Positions 6,514 to 15,113 of a stretch of 64,000 bases of DNA are shown here, in pieces. The notes below the pieces were generated by a model, which worked only from the letters and a program-made list of their open reading frames with translations, ran no database searches and was not told the DNA's origin. This DNA comes from Calditrichota bacterium (GTDB lineage Bacteria; Calditrichota; Calditrichia; Calditrichales; Calditrichaceae): positions 62,001 through 126,000 of the forward strand of contig JAJRSO010000020.1 in the NCBI GenBank assembly GCA_024278755.1, in the 5' to 3' direction. The position numbers were made by a program, and so were the translations under genes. How positions within the stretch are numbered: position 1 is the stretch's first letter; the number at the start of each line of letters is the position of its first letter.

Positions 6514-8766
6514 ATGAACCTGGGGATGAGTTTAATCGTAGGGGCCTTTACCGCCAGCATCGTATCGGCTATGTTTTATTTTTTAGCTTCTAAAGAAGAG
6601 TTGCAAGCAAACAGGAAAGCGCCTGTCCATAAGTCAGGAAAATTTAAGAATGCCCGTTATGCTTTTTTTGTTAGTATAGGATTAATAACGATTGCATCGC
6701 TCTATTTTTACTACCTGATTTTTACACATCAGTTTCAGGTAAAATATATTTATCAGTATTCTTCGAGAGATTTACCGTTTGGATTTTTATTGTCCACGTT
6801 TTGGGCGGGGCAGGAAGGCTCTTTTTTATTTTGGACCTTATGTATCTCTTGGTTAGGGCTTATCTTTATAAAAAGAGCCAAACGCTATGAAAACAGTGGA
6901 ATGGTCGTTGTAAATCTTATTCAGGCCATTTTTCTTTTTATTTTAATCAAAGCGAGTCCTTTCTCTTTGTATGAAGGAACGATACCTTCCGACGGGGCCG
7001 GATTAAATCCGTTGCTTCAGAATTTCTGGATGGTCATTCATCCGCCAATCCTCTTTGTAGGATATGCGGCGGCTACCTTTCCATTTGCCATTGCCATGTC
7101 TGCAATGATAAAAAAAGAATATAAGGATTGGGTTGCACACACCTTTCCATGGGCCCTTGCTGTTTCCCTTACCTTAGGCGCCGGCATTATAATCGGTGCA
7201 TTTTGGTCCTATGAAACCTTGGGTTGGGGAGGTTACTGGGGATGGGATCCGGTTGAGAATTCATCGTTAATTCCCTGGCTTACAACATTAGCGCTTTTTC
7301 ACGGACTTCTTGTGGAAAGAAGAACCGGCGCGTTAAAAAAGACCAATATTGTTTTGGCGTTAACAACTTTTATTCTGGTAATTTATGCTACGTTCTTAAC
7401 GCGGAGCGGCGTTCTCGCAGATTTCTCGAATCACTCTTTTCAGGATTTGGGGATAAGTAAACTACTTGTTCTTTTTCTTTTGCTTAGTGTCCTCTCTGGT
7501 CTTGGCCTTTTCCTGATACGTTATAAAAATATTCCGGTGAACACTCTCGATTTTTCTTCTGTTAATAAAGAAAATGTCGTATTTAGCGGGATGCTTATTT
7601 TAATTGCTTCGGCAACGCTGACTATCCTCGGCACTTCATCCCCGCTGATTACCACCTGGTTTGGCAATCCTTCGCAGGTGAATATCTCTTTTTATAATAC
7701 CGTAAATCTGCCTGTTGGAATCGGAATGGCTTTGTTGATCGGCTTTGTTCCGTTTTTACGTTGGAAAGAGAAAAGTGTTTTTAAAACATTAAAAAAAGCG
7801 ACCCTTTTGCTATTCATTTCTGCTATCGGAATGTTTCCGGCCTTCTTTTTAGGTATGCACTCGGTTGAAATTTTAATCTTTTTTGCACTGACCGTTTTTA
7901 CAATTCTTAGTAATTTAGTCGGATTTACCGCCTGTATAAAACGAGGCTGGAAACAGATAGCCGCGCCTCTGACCCATTTAGGCCTTGGTTTGATGTTTAT
8001 TGGCATAATTGTTTCGGGCAGTTTAACACAAACCGAACGCGTATTACTGATTAAGAATGAAACAAAAACGGTTTTTGAAAAAAAGTTAACTTATTTAGGT
8101 ATCCAAACCCGGCCAAACGAAAAAAACGTGGTAGAAATTAAAGTGGTTGATGGCGCCGCCGTTTATCTGGCGCATCCCCGCTTATACTTTAATAAGAATG
8201 CCGAAGGAACCATGCGTGAGCCGGATATTCAATATGGTTTGTTAAGCGATTTTTATATTGCACCGCTGGAATTACGAAAAACAGAAGTCTCTGCGGATGG
8301 CTCGACTCTTATTCTAAAAAAAGAACAATCGAAATATATTTACGGATTTAAAGTGCATTTTCATGCCTTTCGCATGCAGCAGGATACGGTTACAAACGCC
8401 TTTACAATTGGCGCCGATTTAAATATTGAAAGCGGAACAAACGCATATCAGCTTACCCCTTCCATTAGGATAGGCAACAGCGGAAGGGTATCCGTTCCGG
8501 TTAAACTGCGTCTGGAGAGCGGCACAGAAATTAAAATACTGCTTGCCTCCTTCAATGCCAATACCAAAGAAGTGGTGCTTAAATTCGAAGGCTTTGCAGC
8601 GTCGTCGGGGAAAAAACAGGAAAATACAGAGCAGCTGATAGTGGAAGTAAGCAAAAAACCATTTATGAACGTACTCTGGCTGGGGACAATACTGATAATT
8701 TCCGGCACCCTAATTGCTTTTAAAACCAGTAAAAAAAACAATACACAGACAGCAGGAGTCGTATGA
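6514..8766 (+). CDS. ccmF: Cytochrome c haem lyase subunit CcmF
   Basis: This 750-residue polytopic membrane protein belongs to the CcmF/NrfE (haem-handling) family. It carries the tryptophan-rich signature WGWDPVENSS at about 242-251, within a longer GWGGYWGWDP stretch, for periplasmic haem binding. An HPP(I/L)LFVGYA segment (about 175) and a C-terminal periplasmic domain with a last TM helix (about 725-745) follow family form. It works with CcmH-type proteins in System I to attach haem to apocytochromes. No other ccm gene is in the window, so this may be a copy dedicated to the cytochromes of its operon, or the others lie elsewhere. The next gene's start overlaps its stop by 4 nt. Confidence 0.92.
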   Translation: MNLGMSLIVGAFTASIVSAMFYFLASKEELQANRKAPVHKSGKFKNARYAFFVSIGLITIASLYFYYLIFTHQFQVKYIYQYSSRDLPFGFLLSTFWAGQEGSFLFWTLCISWLGLIFIKRAKRYENSGMVVVNLIQAIFLFILIKASPFSLYEGTIPSDGAGLNPLLQNFWMVIHPPILFVGYAAATFPFAIAMSAMIKKEYKDWVAHTFPWALAVSLTLGAGIIIGAFWSYETLGWGGYWGWDPVENSSLIPWLTTLALFHGLLVERRTGALKKTNIVLALTTFILVIYATFLTRSGVLADFSNHSFQDLGISKLLVLFLLLSVLSGLGLFLIRYKNIPVNTLDFSSVNKENVVFSGMLILIASATLTILGTSSPLITTWFGNPSQVNISFYNTVNLPVGIGMALLIGFVPFLRWKEKSVFKTLKKATLLLFISAIGMFPAFFLGMHSVEILIFFALTVFTILSNLVGFTACIKRGWKQIAAPLTHLGLGLMFIGIIVSGSLTQTERVLLIKNETKTVFEKKLTYLGIQTRPNEKNVVEIKVVDGAAVYLAHPRLYFNKNAEGTMREPDIQYGLLSDFYIAPLELRKTEVSADGSTLILKKEQSKYIYGFKVHFHAFRMQQDTVTNAFTIGADLNIESGTNAYQLTPSIRIGNSGRVSVPVKLRLESGTEIKILLASFNANTKEVVLKFEGFAASSGKKQENTEQLIVEVSKKPFMNVLWLGTILIISGTLIAFKTSKKNNTQTAGVV

Positions 8767-10271
8767 AAATCAGATTGCCAAGATCGACCCATAACTGGGT
8801 TTCCGTTATCGGAGCGGTTATTGCTATCATTGCCTTATTTATGATAGTTTTTCTCTTTCTTGTTTCCGTTATAATGAACGAAAGCAGTTCTTATCTTGGT
8901 TTGATAATTTATATTTTATTGCCCACGATAATGATAATCGGATTGATACTTATTCCCATAGGAATGTTTATAAACATAAAAAAAAGAAACGGGCGCGATA
9001 CCGAAGAGCAGGAAGCCTGGCCGAAAATTGATTTAAACAATGAACGGCATCGGAACGCTTTTTTTATATTCAGTTTCGGAACGACCATTTTATTGCTGAT
9101 TTCCGCCTTAGGCAGTTATGGGGCCTTTCATTATTCCGAATCCGTTGAATTTTGCGGTACAACCTGCCATAAACTGATGATTCCGGAATATACGGCTTAC
9201 AAACCTTCGTCACATGCCCGGGTTGCCTGTGTCGAGTGCCATGTAGGGCAGGGCGCCGACTGGTATGTGCGATCCAAATTATCCGGCCTGTATCAGGTAT
9301 ATGCCGTGCTAACAAATAATTATCCAAAACCGATTCCCACACCCATTCATAGTTTACGTCCGGCACGGGAAACCTGCGAACGCTGCCACTGGCCGCAAAA
9401 GTTTTATGCTCAAAAACTACGCCTCGAGCGTCACTATTTGAATGATGAAAAAAATACCGTTTGGGATATTCAGCTTAAAATGAAAATCGGAGCAGAGCTG
9501 GCCGCCAAAGGTTTGAAAACGGGTATTCACTGGCATATAAATCCCGATGTGCGGATTGAATATATTGCAGCGGATAAAAAAAACCAGCAATTGCCCTGGG
9601 TACGCTATACCAATATCCGTACGGGTAAAATTACGGTGTACCAGGATAAAGAGGCCAAATTTGATACCCTGCAAATTAGACAAAGCGCTGTTCGCAAGAT
9701 GGATTGCATCGATTGCCATAACCGTCCGTCGCATAAATACAATCCGCCTACCATTTTCATAAACGAGGCGCTTACAGCCGGTATGATTCCGTCTGAACTT
9801 CCGGGAATAAAGGATTTGGCAATGGATATTTGTTCAAATGAATTTGGGTCAACCGATTCGGCGATGCAATTTATCCGAAACGAAATTCAGGATAAATACA
9901 ATTCGGAATATCCAGAAATTGTTGCCGAAAAGCCATTTTTAATTGAACAGGCCATTCTTGGATTTCAGGAAGCATTTAAGCGAAATATCTTTCCGGAAAT
10001 GAAAGTACGCTGGGACGCCTATCCCGCCAATATCGGTCATATGGAATTTAATGGCTGTTTTCGCTGCCACGATGATAGACATGTGAGTAACGATGGCAAA
10101 AAAATAAGTAAAAACTGTAATCTATGTCATACCATTATGGCCCAGGGCTCGCCGGATAATTTGGAATATGCGGTGGCTGGCAAGCCTCTGAAGTTTGTTC
10201 ATCCGGCAGAGATAGACGAAGATTTAAATGAAGTGCTGTGTACCGATTGTCATACGGGGTTAAATCCCTAA
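8763..10271 (+). CDS. Seven-haem NapC/NirT-type inner-membrane cytochrome, ImcH-like
   Basis: This 502-residue protein has three predicted TM helices (about 14-38, 44-70, 101-120) followed by a NapC/NirT haem domain. The first haem site is a CX3CH (FCGTTCHK), followed by CVECH, CERCHWP, CIDCHNRPSH, CFRCH, CNLCH and CTDCH, seven in all. Motifs such as PSSHARVACVECHVG and SLRPARETCERCH are typical of the family that includes Geobacter ImcH, a seven-haem quinol oxidase needed for high-potential external acceptors. The likely role is quinol oxidation at the inner membrane with transfer to periplasmic cytochromes. Its AGGAG lies in the end of ccmF and the genes overlap by 4 nt. Confidence 0.9.
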   Translation: MKIRLPRSTHNWVSVIGAVIAIIALFMIVFLFLVSVIMNESSSYLGLIIYILLPTIMIIGLILIPIGMFINIKKRNGRDTEEQEAWPKIDLNNERHRNAFFIFSFGTTILLLISALGSYGAFHYSESVEFCGTTCHKLMIPEYTAYKPSSHARVACVECHVGQGADWYVRSKLSGLYQVYAVLTNNYPKPIPTPIHSLRPARETCERCHWPQKFYAQKLRLERHYLNDEKNTVWDIQLKMKIGAELAAKGLKTGIHWHINPDVRIEYIAADKKNQQLPWVRYTNIRTGKITVYQDKEAKFDTLQIRQSAVRKMDCIDCHNRPSHKYNPPTIFINEALTAGMIPSELPGIKDLAMDICSNEFGSTDSAMQFIRNEIQDKYNSEYPEIVAEKPFLIEQAILGFQEAFKRNIFPEMKVRWDAYPANIGHMEFNGCFRCHDDRHVSNDGKKISKNCNLCHTIMAQGSPDNLEYAVAGKPLKFVHPAEIDEDLNEVLCTDCHTGLNP

Positions 10272-10344
10272 CCGTAAAGTCATAGGAAATGAGTATGCAA
10301 CTAAGGAGAGATAACCGTTAAACCATTTTTTAAGGAGAAGATGT

Positions 10345-10893
10345 ATGAAAGTTCGTTTTAGTTTTATTTCGATTGTTTTGGTTCTGTTTCTCAGTTCGGC
10401 GGTTTTTGCCCAGGGAAATTCGTTTAAATATATTGGCGCCAAAAAATGTAAGATGTGTCATAATAAGAAAAAAGACGGCGCACAGTATAAAATATGGGCG
10501 GATGGCCCGCATGCCAAGGCAATGGAGTCGCTGTCCGGTGAAAAAGCGCTTAAATATGCTAAGGAAAACGGAATTGCAGATCCCGCAAAAGAAGCAAAAT
10601 GTTTAAAATGCCATTCAACGAAAGCTTCGATTGACGCCTCTCTGGTTGATCCCAAGGGTAAACTGACCATGGAAGAAGGCGTTTCCTGCGAATCATGCCA
10701 TGGACCGGGCAGCGTGTATAAAAAGAAAAAAATTATGAAGGATCATGAATTAGCCCTAAAAAGCGGCTTAATAGTTCCGGATGAAAAAACCTGTATAAAA
10801 TGCCATACGGAAAAAGACAATCCCTTCTTTAAGGCTTTTAATTTTAAAGAGCGGGTTAAAAAAATTGCGCATCCGATTCTGTCCAAAAAATAA
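10345..10893 (+). CDS. Periplasmic tetrahaem cytochrome, c554-like
   Basis: This 182-residue protein has a signal peptide (core ISIVLVLFLSSAVFA) and four CxxCH motifs: CKMCH, CLKCH, CESCHGPGS and CIKCH. The CESCHGPGS block with spaced histidines resembles the cytochrome c554 family. It follows the ImcH-like gene and so probably takes electrons from it as a soluble shuttle. The ATG at 10345 follows TAAGGAGAAG. A hairpin terminator lies downstream at 10915-10967, so the upstream transcript may end here. Confidence 0.88.
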   Translation: MKVRFSFISIVLVLFLSSAVFAQGNSFKYIGAKKCKMCHNKKKDGAQYKIWADGPHAKAMESLSGEKALKYAKENGIADPAKEAKCLKCHSTKASIDASLVDPKGKLTMEEGVSCESCHGPGSVYKKKKIMKDHELALKSGLIVPDEKTCIKCHTEKDNPFFKAFNFKERVKKIAHPILSKK

Positions 10894-10914
10894 ACTAAAT
10901 TATAATTCAATACT

Positions 10915-10967
10915 AAGCCTAATACCGCCCGGTCCATACTCTGAGTGGTATTAGGTTTGATTTTTTT
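10915..10967 (+). terminator. Intrinsic terminator after the tetrahaem cytochrome
   Basis: The stem CCTAATACC (10918-10926) / GGTATTAGG (10947-10955) has a 20-nt loop and is followed by GATTTTTTTCC. It separates ccmF/NapC/c554 from the Rieske/cytochrome b genes, though read-through is possible. Confidence 0.65.
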
Positions 10968-11013
10968 CCGCGCAAAATAAAACGGTTTACTGACTTAGGA
11001 TGGAGATTAAACG

Positions 11014-11454
11014 ATGTCCATTAATCGACGTAATTTTTTAAACATCTTTCTCGGCACCGGATTTTTGGGTTGGGTGGGAAGCATACTCTATCCATTGATT
11101 TCTTATCTGATTCCTCCCAAAGTTTCCGAGGCAAAGATACAATCCGTAAAGGCGGGAATTGCGGCCGATTTTCCATCCAACAGTGGAAAGATTATTAAAT
11201 TTGGACGTAAACCGGTTATTTTAATAAAAACAAATAAAAACAAATTTGTTGCCTTATCGGCTACCTGTACACATCTGGACTGCATCGTTCGGTATCGCGC
11301 CGATACAAACCAAATATTGTGCGCCTGCCACAATGGTTTATATGACTTAAAAGGACGCAATATCTCCGGCCCTCCGCCCCGGCCGCTCACCGCGTTTAAT
11401 GTAAATATCCTTAACGAAGAAATCATTATTTCAAAACCGTCCGAAATGAGTTGA
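11014..11454 (+). CDS. Rieske [2Fe-2S] protein of a cytochrome bc-type complex
   Basis: This 146-residue protein has an N-terminal anchor (about 8-34) after NRRNF, a partial Tat-like signal. The Rieske boxes are C85-T-H87-L-D-C90 and C103-A-C105-H106. C85, H87, C103 and H106 are the expected cluster ligands, and C90/C105 the stabilising disulfide. It is the quinol-oxidising iron-sulfur subunit paired with the cytochrome b encoded directly downstream. Length is normal for small bacterial Rieske proteins. Confidence 0.93.
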   Translation: MSINRRNFLNIFLGTGFLGWVGSILYPLISYLIPPKVSEAKIQSVKAGIAADFPSNSGKIIKFGRKPVILIKTNKNKFVALSATCTHLDCIVRYRADTNQILCACHNGLYDLKGRNISGPPPRPLTAFNVNILNEEIIISKPSEMS

Positions 11455-11456
11455 AA

Positions 11457-12539
11457 ATGAATAAAAAGAGTGACGATCGTTTACTAAACTGGCTGGACGA
11501 GCGCTTTAATATTAGTCCGTTTTTAGATTTTATGAAGCATAAACAAGTTCCGATTCATAAACACTCGGTTTGGTATTATATGGGCGGCGTAGCCTTATTC
11601 CTGTTTATGGTACAGGTTTTAACCGGTATTTTGCTTTTGCTGTATTATCAACCCGGAGTGGACAGCAGTTATGAAAGTATTCGCTTTATTGTTACAAAAG
11701 TTAATTTTGGCTGGCTAATCCGTTCCTTGCACAGTTGGTCGGCCAATCTTTTGGTTCTGTTTATCTTTATTCATATGTTTAGCACTTTTTTTACCGGCGC
11801 TTTTAAAAACCCCAGAGAACTAACCTGGCTTTCGGGATTTATTCTGCTGGCGCTGGCTCTTGGCTTTGGTTTTAGCGGATATCTTCTTCCCTGGAATGAA
11901 CTTGCTTTTTTTGCAACAAAAGTGGGAACCGATATCACCGGCGCCGTTCCTTTGGTTGGAAAGGCCATTAAAATATTTCTGCGGGGAAGCGAAGATGTAA
12001 CCGGTGGAACGCTTTTACGTTTTTATGCTTTTCATGTGGCCATTATACCGGCAATTTTTACATTCGTTCTGAGTGTGCATTTATTGTTTATTCAGCGCCA
12101 GGGCATGCACGAACCCGATTTTTATAAAAAATTACCGCGTGAGAAACAAAAAACAATCGCTTTCTTTCCTGATTTTTTTCTGAAAGATATTCTCCTGTGG
12201 CTGATTGTTTTAAATATTTTACTCTTTCTTGCCGTGTTTTTCCCCTGGGATATAGGTATAAAAGCCGATCCTTTTGCTTCTGCGCCACAGGGTATCCGCC
12301 CCGAATGGTATTTTATGTTTATGTTTCAGACACTTAAGCTTTTGCCGGCCCATATTCTGTTTATTGAAGGGGAAATTGTAGGCGTACTGATGTTTGGCGT
12401 TGGCGGCGTCGCTTGGATGCTGCTTCCTTTTTGGGCGGGGAAAATAAATGCACAGATAAGAACCCGGGTTTTAACAACTTTAGGGCTTCTTGTGGTTGCG
12501 TTTATACTTGTTATGACTATCATCGGTTATGTTATGTAA
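11457..12539 (+). CDS. Cytochrome b of a bc-type quinol-oxidising complex
   Basis: This protein of about 360 residues carries both the b6-like N-terminal four-helix part and the subunit-IV-like C-terminal part. The Qo-site motif PEWYF (in IRPEWYFMFMFQTLKLLP) and paired histidines in the second and fourth helices for two b haems are visible. The chosen ATG at 11457 lies 2 nt after the Rieske stop; a TTG at 11451 overlapping that stop (TTGA) would add two codons. With the Rieske protein and the following nine-haem cytochrome it forms a three-subunit complex in which a multihaem protein replaces cytochrome c1. Confidence 0.93.
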   Translation: MNKKSDDRLLNWLDERFNISPFLDFMKHKQVPIHKHSVWYYMGGVALFLFMVQVLTGILLLLYYQPGVDSSYESIRFIVTKVNFGWLIRSLHSWSANLLVLFIFIHMFSTFFTGAFKNPRELTWLSGFILLALALGFGFSGYLLPWNELAFFATKVGTDITGAVPLVGKAIKIFLRGSEDVTGGTLLRFYAFHVAIIPAIFTFVLSVHLLFIQRQGMHEPDFYKKLPREKQKTIAFFPDFFLKDILLWLIVLNILLFLAVFFPWDIGIKADPFASAPQGIRPEWYFMFMFQTLKLLPAHILFIEGEIVGVLMFGVGGVAWMLLPFWAGKINAQIRTRVLTTLGLLVVAFILVMTIIGYVM

Positions 12540-12552
12540 AGGAATTTCTATA

Positions 12553-13830
12553 ATGTCAGTATTGAAATTACAACCATATAAAATTTTTACGGTACTCATA
12601 ACAGGGATGGTTTTGCTCGGTCCGGGATTGGTTTCCGGAGAGAAACAATTAGCGTATACGTCCAATACCTGTCTAGCCTGCCACAAAGATGAAGAGGTGC
12701 TGCCGGAAGATTTTTTTAAACAGGATATTCATTTTATCTCCGGAATTTTGTGTGCCGATTGCCACGGCGGCGATTCTGCGGAAGAGGACGAAGAGCTGGC
12801 CATGAGCGCCAGAAGAGGATTTACCGGTGTGCCTTCGAAACGTCAGATTCCTGCGTTTTGTGGTAAATGTCATTCCAAAATCGAATATATGCGTGTATAC
12901 CGGCCGCGAATCGCCACCGACCAGGTGCAGCAGTATCTTCAGAGTGTTCATGGTAAAAAATTAGGACAGGGAGATGAGAAGGTTGCCGATTGTACAAGCT
13001 GCCATTCGGCCCATCGTATTCTGCCGGCCAGCGACCCGCGTTCTTCCACCCATGCCTTAAACGTACCGCAGACATGCAAAAAATGCCACAGTAACAGCAT
13101 TTACATGAAAGAATACAATATCCCTACGGATCAATTTGAGCAATATGCAAAAAGCGTACATGGTATGGCTTTAATGGATAAAGGCGATTTAGCATCGCCG
13201 GCTTGTAACGACTGCCATGGCAATCACGGAGCAACTCCCCCCGGGTTGGAATCCATATCGCATGTTTGTGGAACGTGCCATCTTAATAATATGCAATATT
13301 TTTCAGACTCTAAAATGGGAGAAGCCTTTGTAGAGCAAAAACTGCACGGCTGTGAAGAATGCCATGGAAATCACGGGATTCAGAGCACTTCCGATAACCT
13401 GCTTGGAATTGGTGAAAAAGCCATTTGTATGAATTGTCATGAACAGGGTGATGATGGATACATAACTGCAGACGCCCTGCATAAAATGCTGCGGCGGGTT
13501 GTCTCTTTATATGATTCGGCAAAAGTGAAACGTAACAAAGTGCAGCAAATAGGAATGGATGATATCGAAATCGGTTTTTTACTTCAGGAGGCAAAACAAA
13601 GTATTGTCCAGGCGCGAACACTTATCCATACGTTCGATACGGTAAAAGTAGGGCAGAAAACGGCGGAAGGATATAAAAAAACAAAGCAGGCGGTTATTTT
13701 GGCCGATAATACGATAAATGATTTTTATGTACGGCGTTATGGCTTTGGTGCGGCCACTTTTTTTATCACCATTCTCATCGTCGCCCTGTTCTTTAAAATA
13801 CGTGAAATTGATAAACAAAAACGGGCGTGA
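12553..13830 (+). CDS. Nine-haem membrane-anchored cytochrome c, partner of Rieske/cytochrome b
   Basis: This protein of about 425 residues has a signal peptide (MSVLKLQPYKIF start) and nine CxxCH motifs: CLACH, CADCHGG, CGKCH, CTSCHSAH, CKKCH, CNDCHGNHG, CGTCH, CEECHGNHG and CMNCH. A helical tail ends in a C-terminal TM anchor (about 396-418, GAATFFITILIVALFF). It probably takes electrons from the Rieske centre and passes them to periplasmic carriers. An upstream in-frame ATG at 12529 lies inside the cytochrome b gene; the ATG at 12553 has AAGGA at good distance and gives a proper signal peptide. Confidence 0.9.
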   Translation: MSVLKLQPYKIFTVLITGMVLLGPGLVSGEKQLAYTSNTCLACHKDEEVLPEDFFKQDIHFISGILCADCHGGDSAEEDEELAMSARRGFTGVPSKRQIPAFCGKCHSKIEYMRVYRPRIATDQVQQYLQSVHGKKLGQGDEKVADCTSCHSAHRILPASDPRSSTHALNVPQTCKKCHSNSIYMKEYNIPTDQFEQYAKSVHGMALMDKGDLASPACNDCHGNHGATPPGLESISHVCGTCHLNNMQYFSDSKMGEAFVEQKLHGCEECHGNHGIQSTSDNLLGIGEKAICMNCHEQGDDGYITADALHKMLRRVVSLYDSAKVKRNKVQQIGMDDIEIGFLLQEAKQSIVQARTLIHTFDTVKVGQKTAEGYKKTKQAVILADNTINDFYVRRYGFGAATFFITILIVALFFKIREIDKQKRA

Positions 13831-13835
13831 ATGTT

Positions 13836-15086
13836 ATGAACGTTTTTAAACAAAAACAAGCTTATTTCGCTATCGGTCCAATTTTAATTCTATCTGTTCT
13901 TCTGCCCTGGATTGCCCGAGGTCAGAGTAAGATACCCAAAAAAACCGTTTATTATAAAAATATTACGAACGGAATAAAAGGGCCGTTACGTATAATGGCG
14001 GCGTCCGAAAATGCCATCTATGTAACCGATTTTACGAAAAAAAGTATCTGCCGATACGACTCCAGCGGCCATTTATCAACCGAAATTAAACTTCCTTTTT
14101 CTCCTTTGTGTATTGCTTCGTATAATGAAACAAAATTGTATGTCGGCGATGCGCAGAGCGGCAGAATAAATATCATCGACAGCAGCGGCACAGTGTTAAA
14201 AACCTTTGGCGCTTTAAAGCAACCCTCCGACGCTGTATTTGACGATACTCATCTTCTGTATGTGGTTGATAGTAAAAAGGGACATATCGCCGTTTATAAT
14301 CAGGATGGTGTTTTTCAACGATCTTTTGGCGAAGACGTACTGAACTTTCCTACCGGCATTGCTTTTGACCGGCAAAATCAGCGCATACTTGTTGCGGAAC
14401 ACGGAGGCATAACGCCCCCCGATAGTTCCGGCCCCACGGCAAAAATCCACCTGTTTGGGAAGAATGGACAATGGATAACCTGTTTTGGCGATTATGGCAA
14501 CAAGGCCGGACGTTTTACGCGCATACAGGGAATGACGGTGGACCCATTCGGAAGAATATTTGCCGTTGATTCCTATCAGGGCGTTGTAACGGTTTTGGAT
14601 GAACAGGGAGAATTCCTGGGGAAAATTGGGGAATACGGCGCCGCTCCGGGCCAGTTGCGTTTACCCATGGATGTTTTGCTTGATGCGCATAACCGGCTGT
14701 GGGTGACCGCGCTAAATAACGGCAGCATAGATATTTTTGATATAAATACGCTGCCTACCGCTATCGGGAACGACCCGGAACCTTTGTTACCGTTGCAAAG
14801 CCGGTTGCTACAGAACTTCCCCAATCCGTTTAATCCGGGAACCCAAATCCCGTTTACTATCGGGAACGATGAAACGGTTACCATCCATATTTATAATTTA
14901 ACGGGTCAAAAAGTGCGGACGGTTCATCTGGGATTTTTAAATCGCGGTGAATACCTGACAAAAGGAAAATCATATTACTGGAATGGAAAAAATGACGCCG
15001 GCAAAAATGTAGCCAGCGGATTTTATTTATATGAACTGCGTACAGACAGCTTTAGCAAAGTACGGCGTATGTTATTACTTAAATAA
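13836..15086 (+). CDS. Secreted NHL-repeat protein with type-IX-like sorting domain
   Basis: This protein of about 416 residues has a signal peptide (core FAIGPILILSVLLPWIA), NHL propeller repeats (about 60-305) and a C-terminal domain of about 90 residues. That domain starts QNFPNPFNPGTQIPF and ends in FSKVRRMLLLK, the pattern of type-IX-secretion or FlgD-like sorting domains. Secretion to the cell surface is therefore likely. It directly follows the nine-haem cytochrome; a GTG at 13827 that overlaps the preceding stop (GTGA) is an alternative start. A structural or docking role for surface cytochromes is inferred. Confidence 0.87.
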   Translation: MNVFKQKQAYFAIGPILILSVLLPWIARGQSKIPKKTVYYKNITNGIKGPLRIMAASENAIYVTDFTKKSICRYDSSGHLSTEIKLPFSPLCIASYNETKLYVGDAQSGRINIIDSSGTVLKTFGALKQPSDAVFDDTHLLYVVDSKKGHIAVYNQDGVFQRSFGEDVLNFPTGIAFDRQNQRILVAEHGGITPPDSSGPTAKIHLFGKNGQWITCFGDYGNKAGRFTRIQGMTVDPFGRIFAVDSYQGVVTVLDEQGEFLGKIGEYGAAPGQLRLPMDVLLDAHNRLWVTALNNGSIDIFDINTLPTAIGNDPEPLLPLQSRLLQNFPNPFNPGTQIPFTIGNDETVTIHIYNLTGQKVRTVHLGFLNRGEYLTKGKSYYWNGKNDAGKNVASGFYLYELRTDSFSKVRRMLLLK

Positions 15087-15113
15087 ATGGGTAACAGAAA
15101 GAGCTGATGTGAA

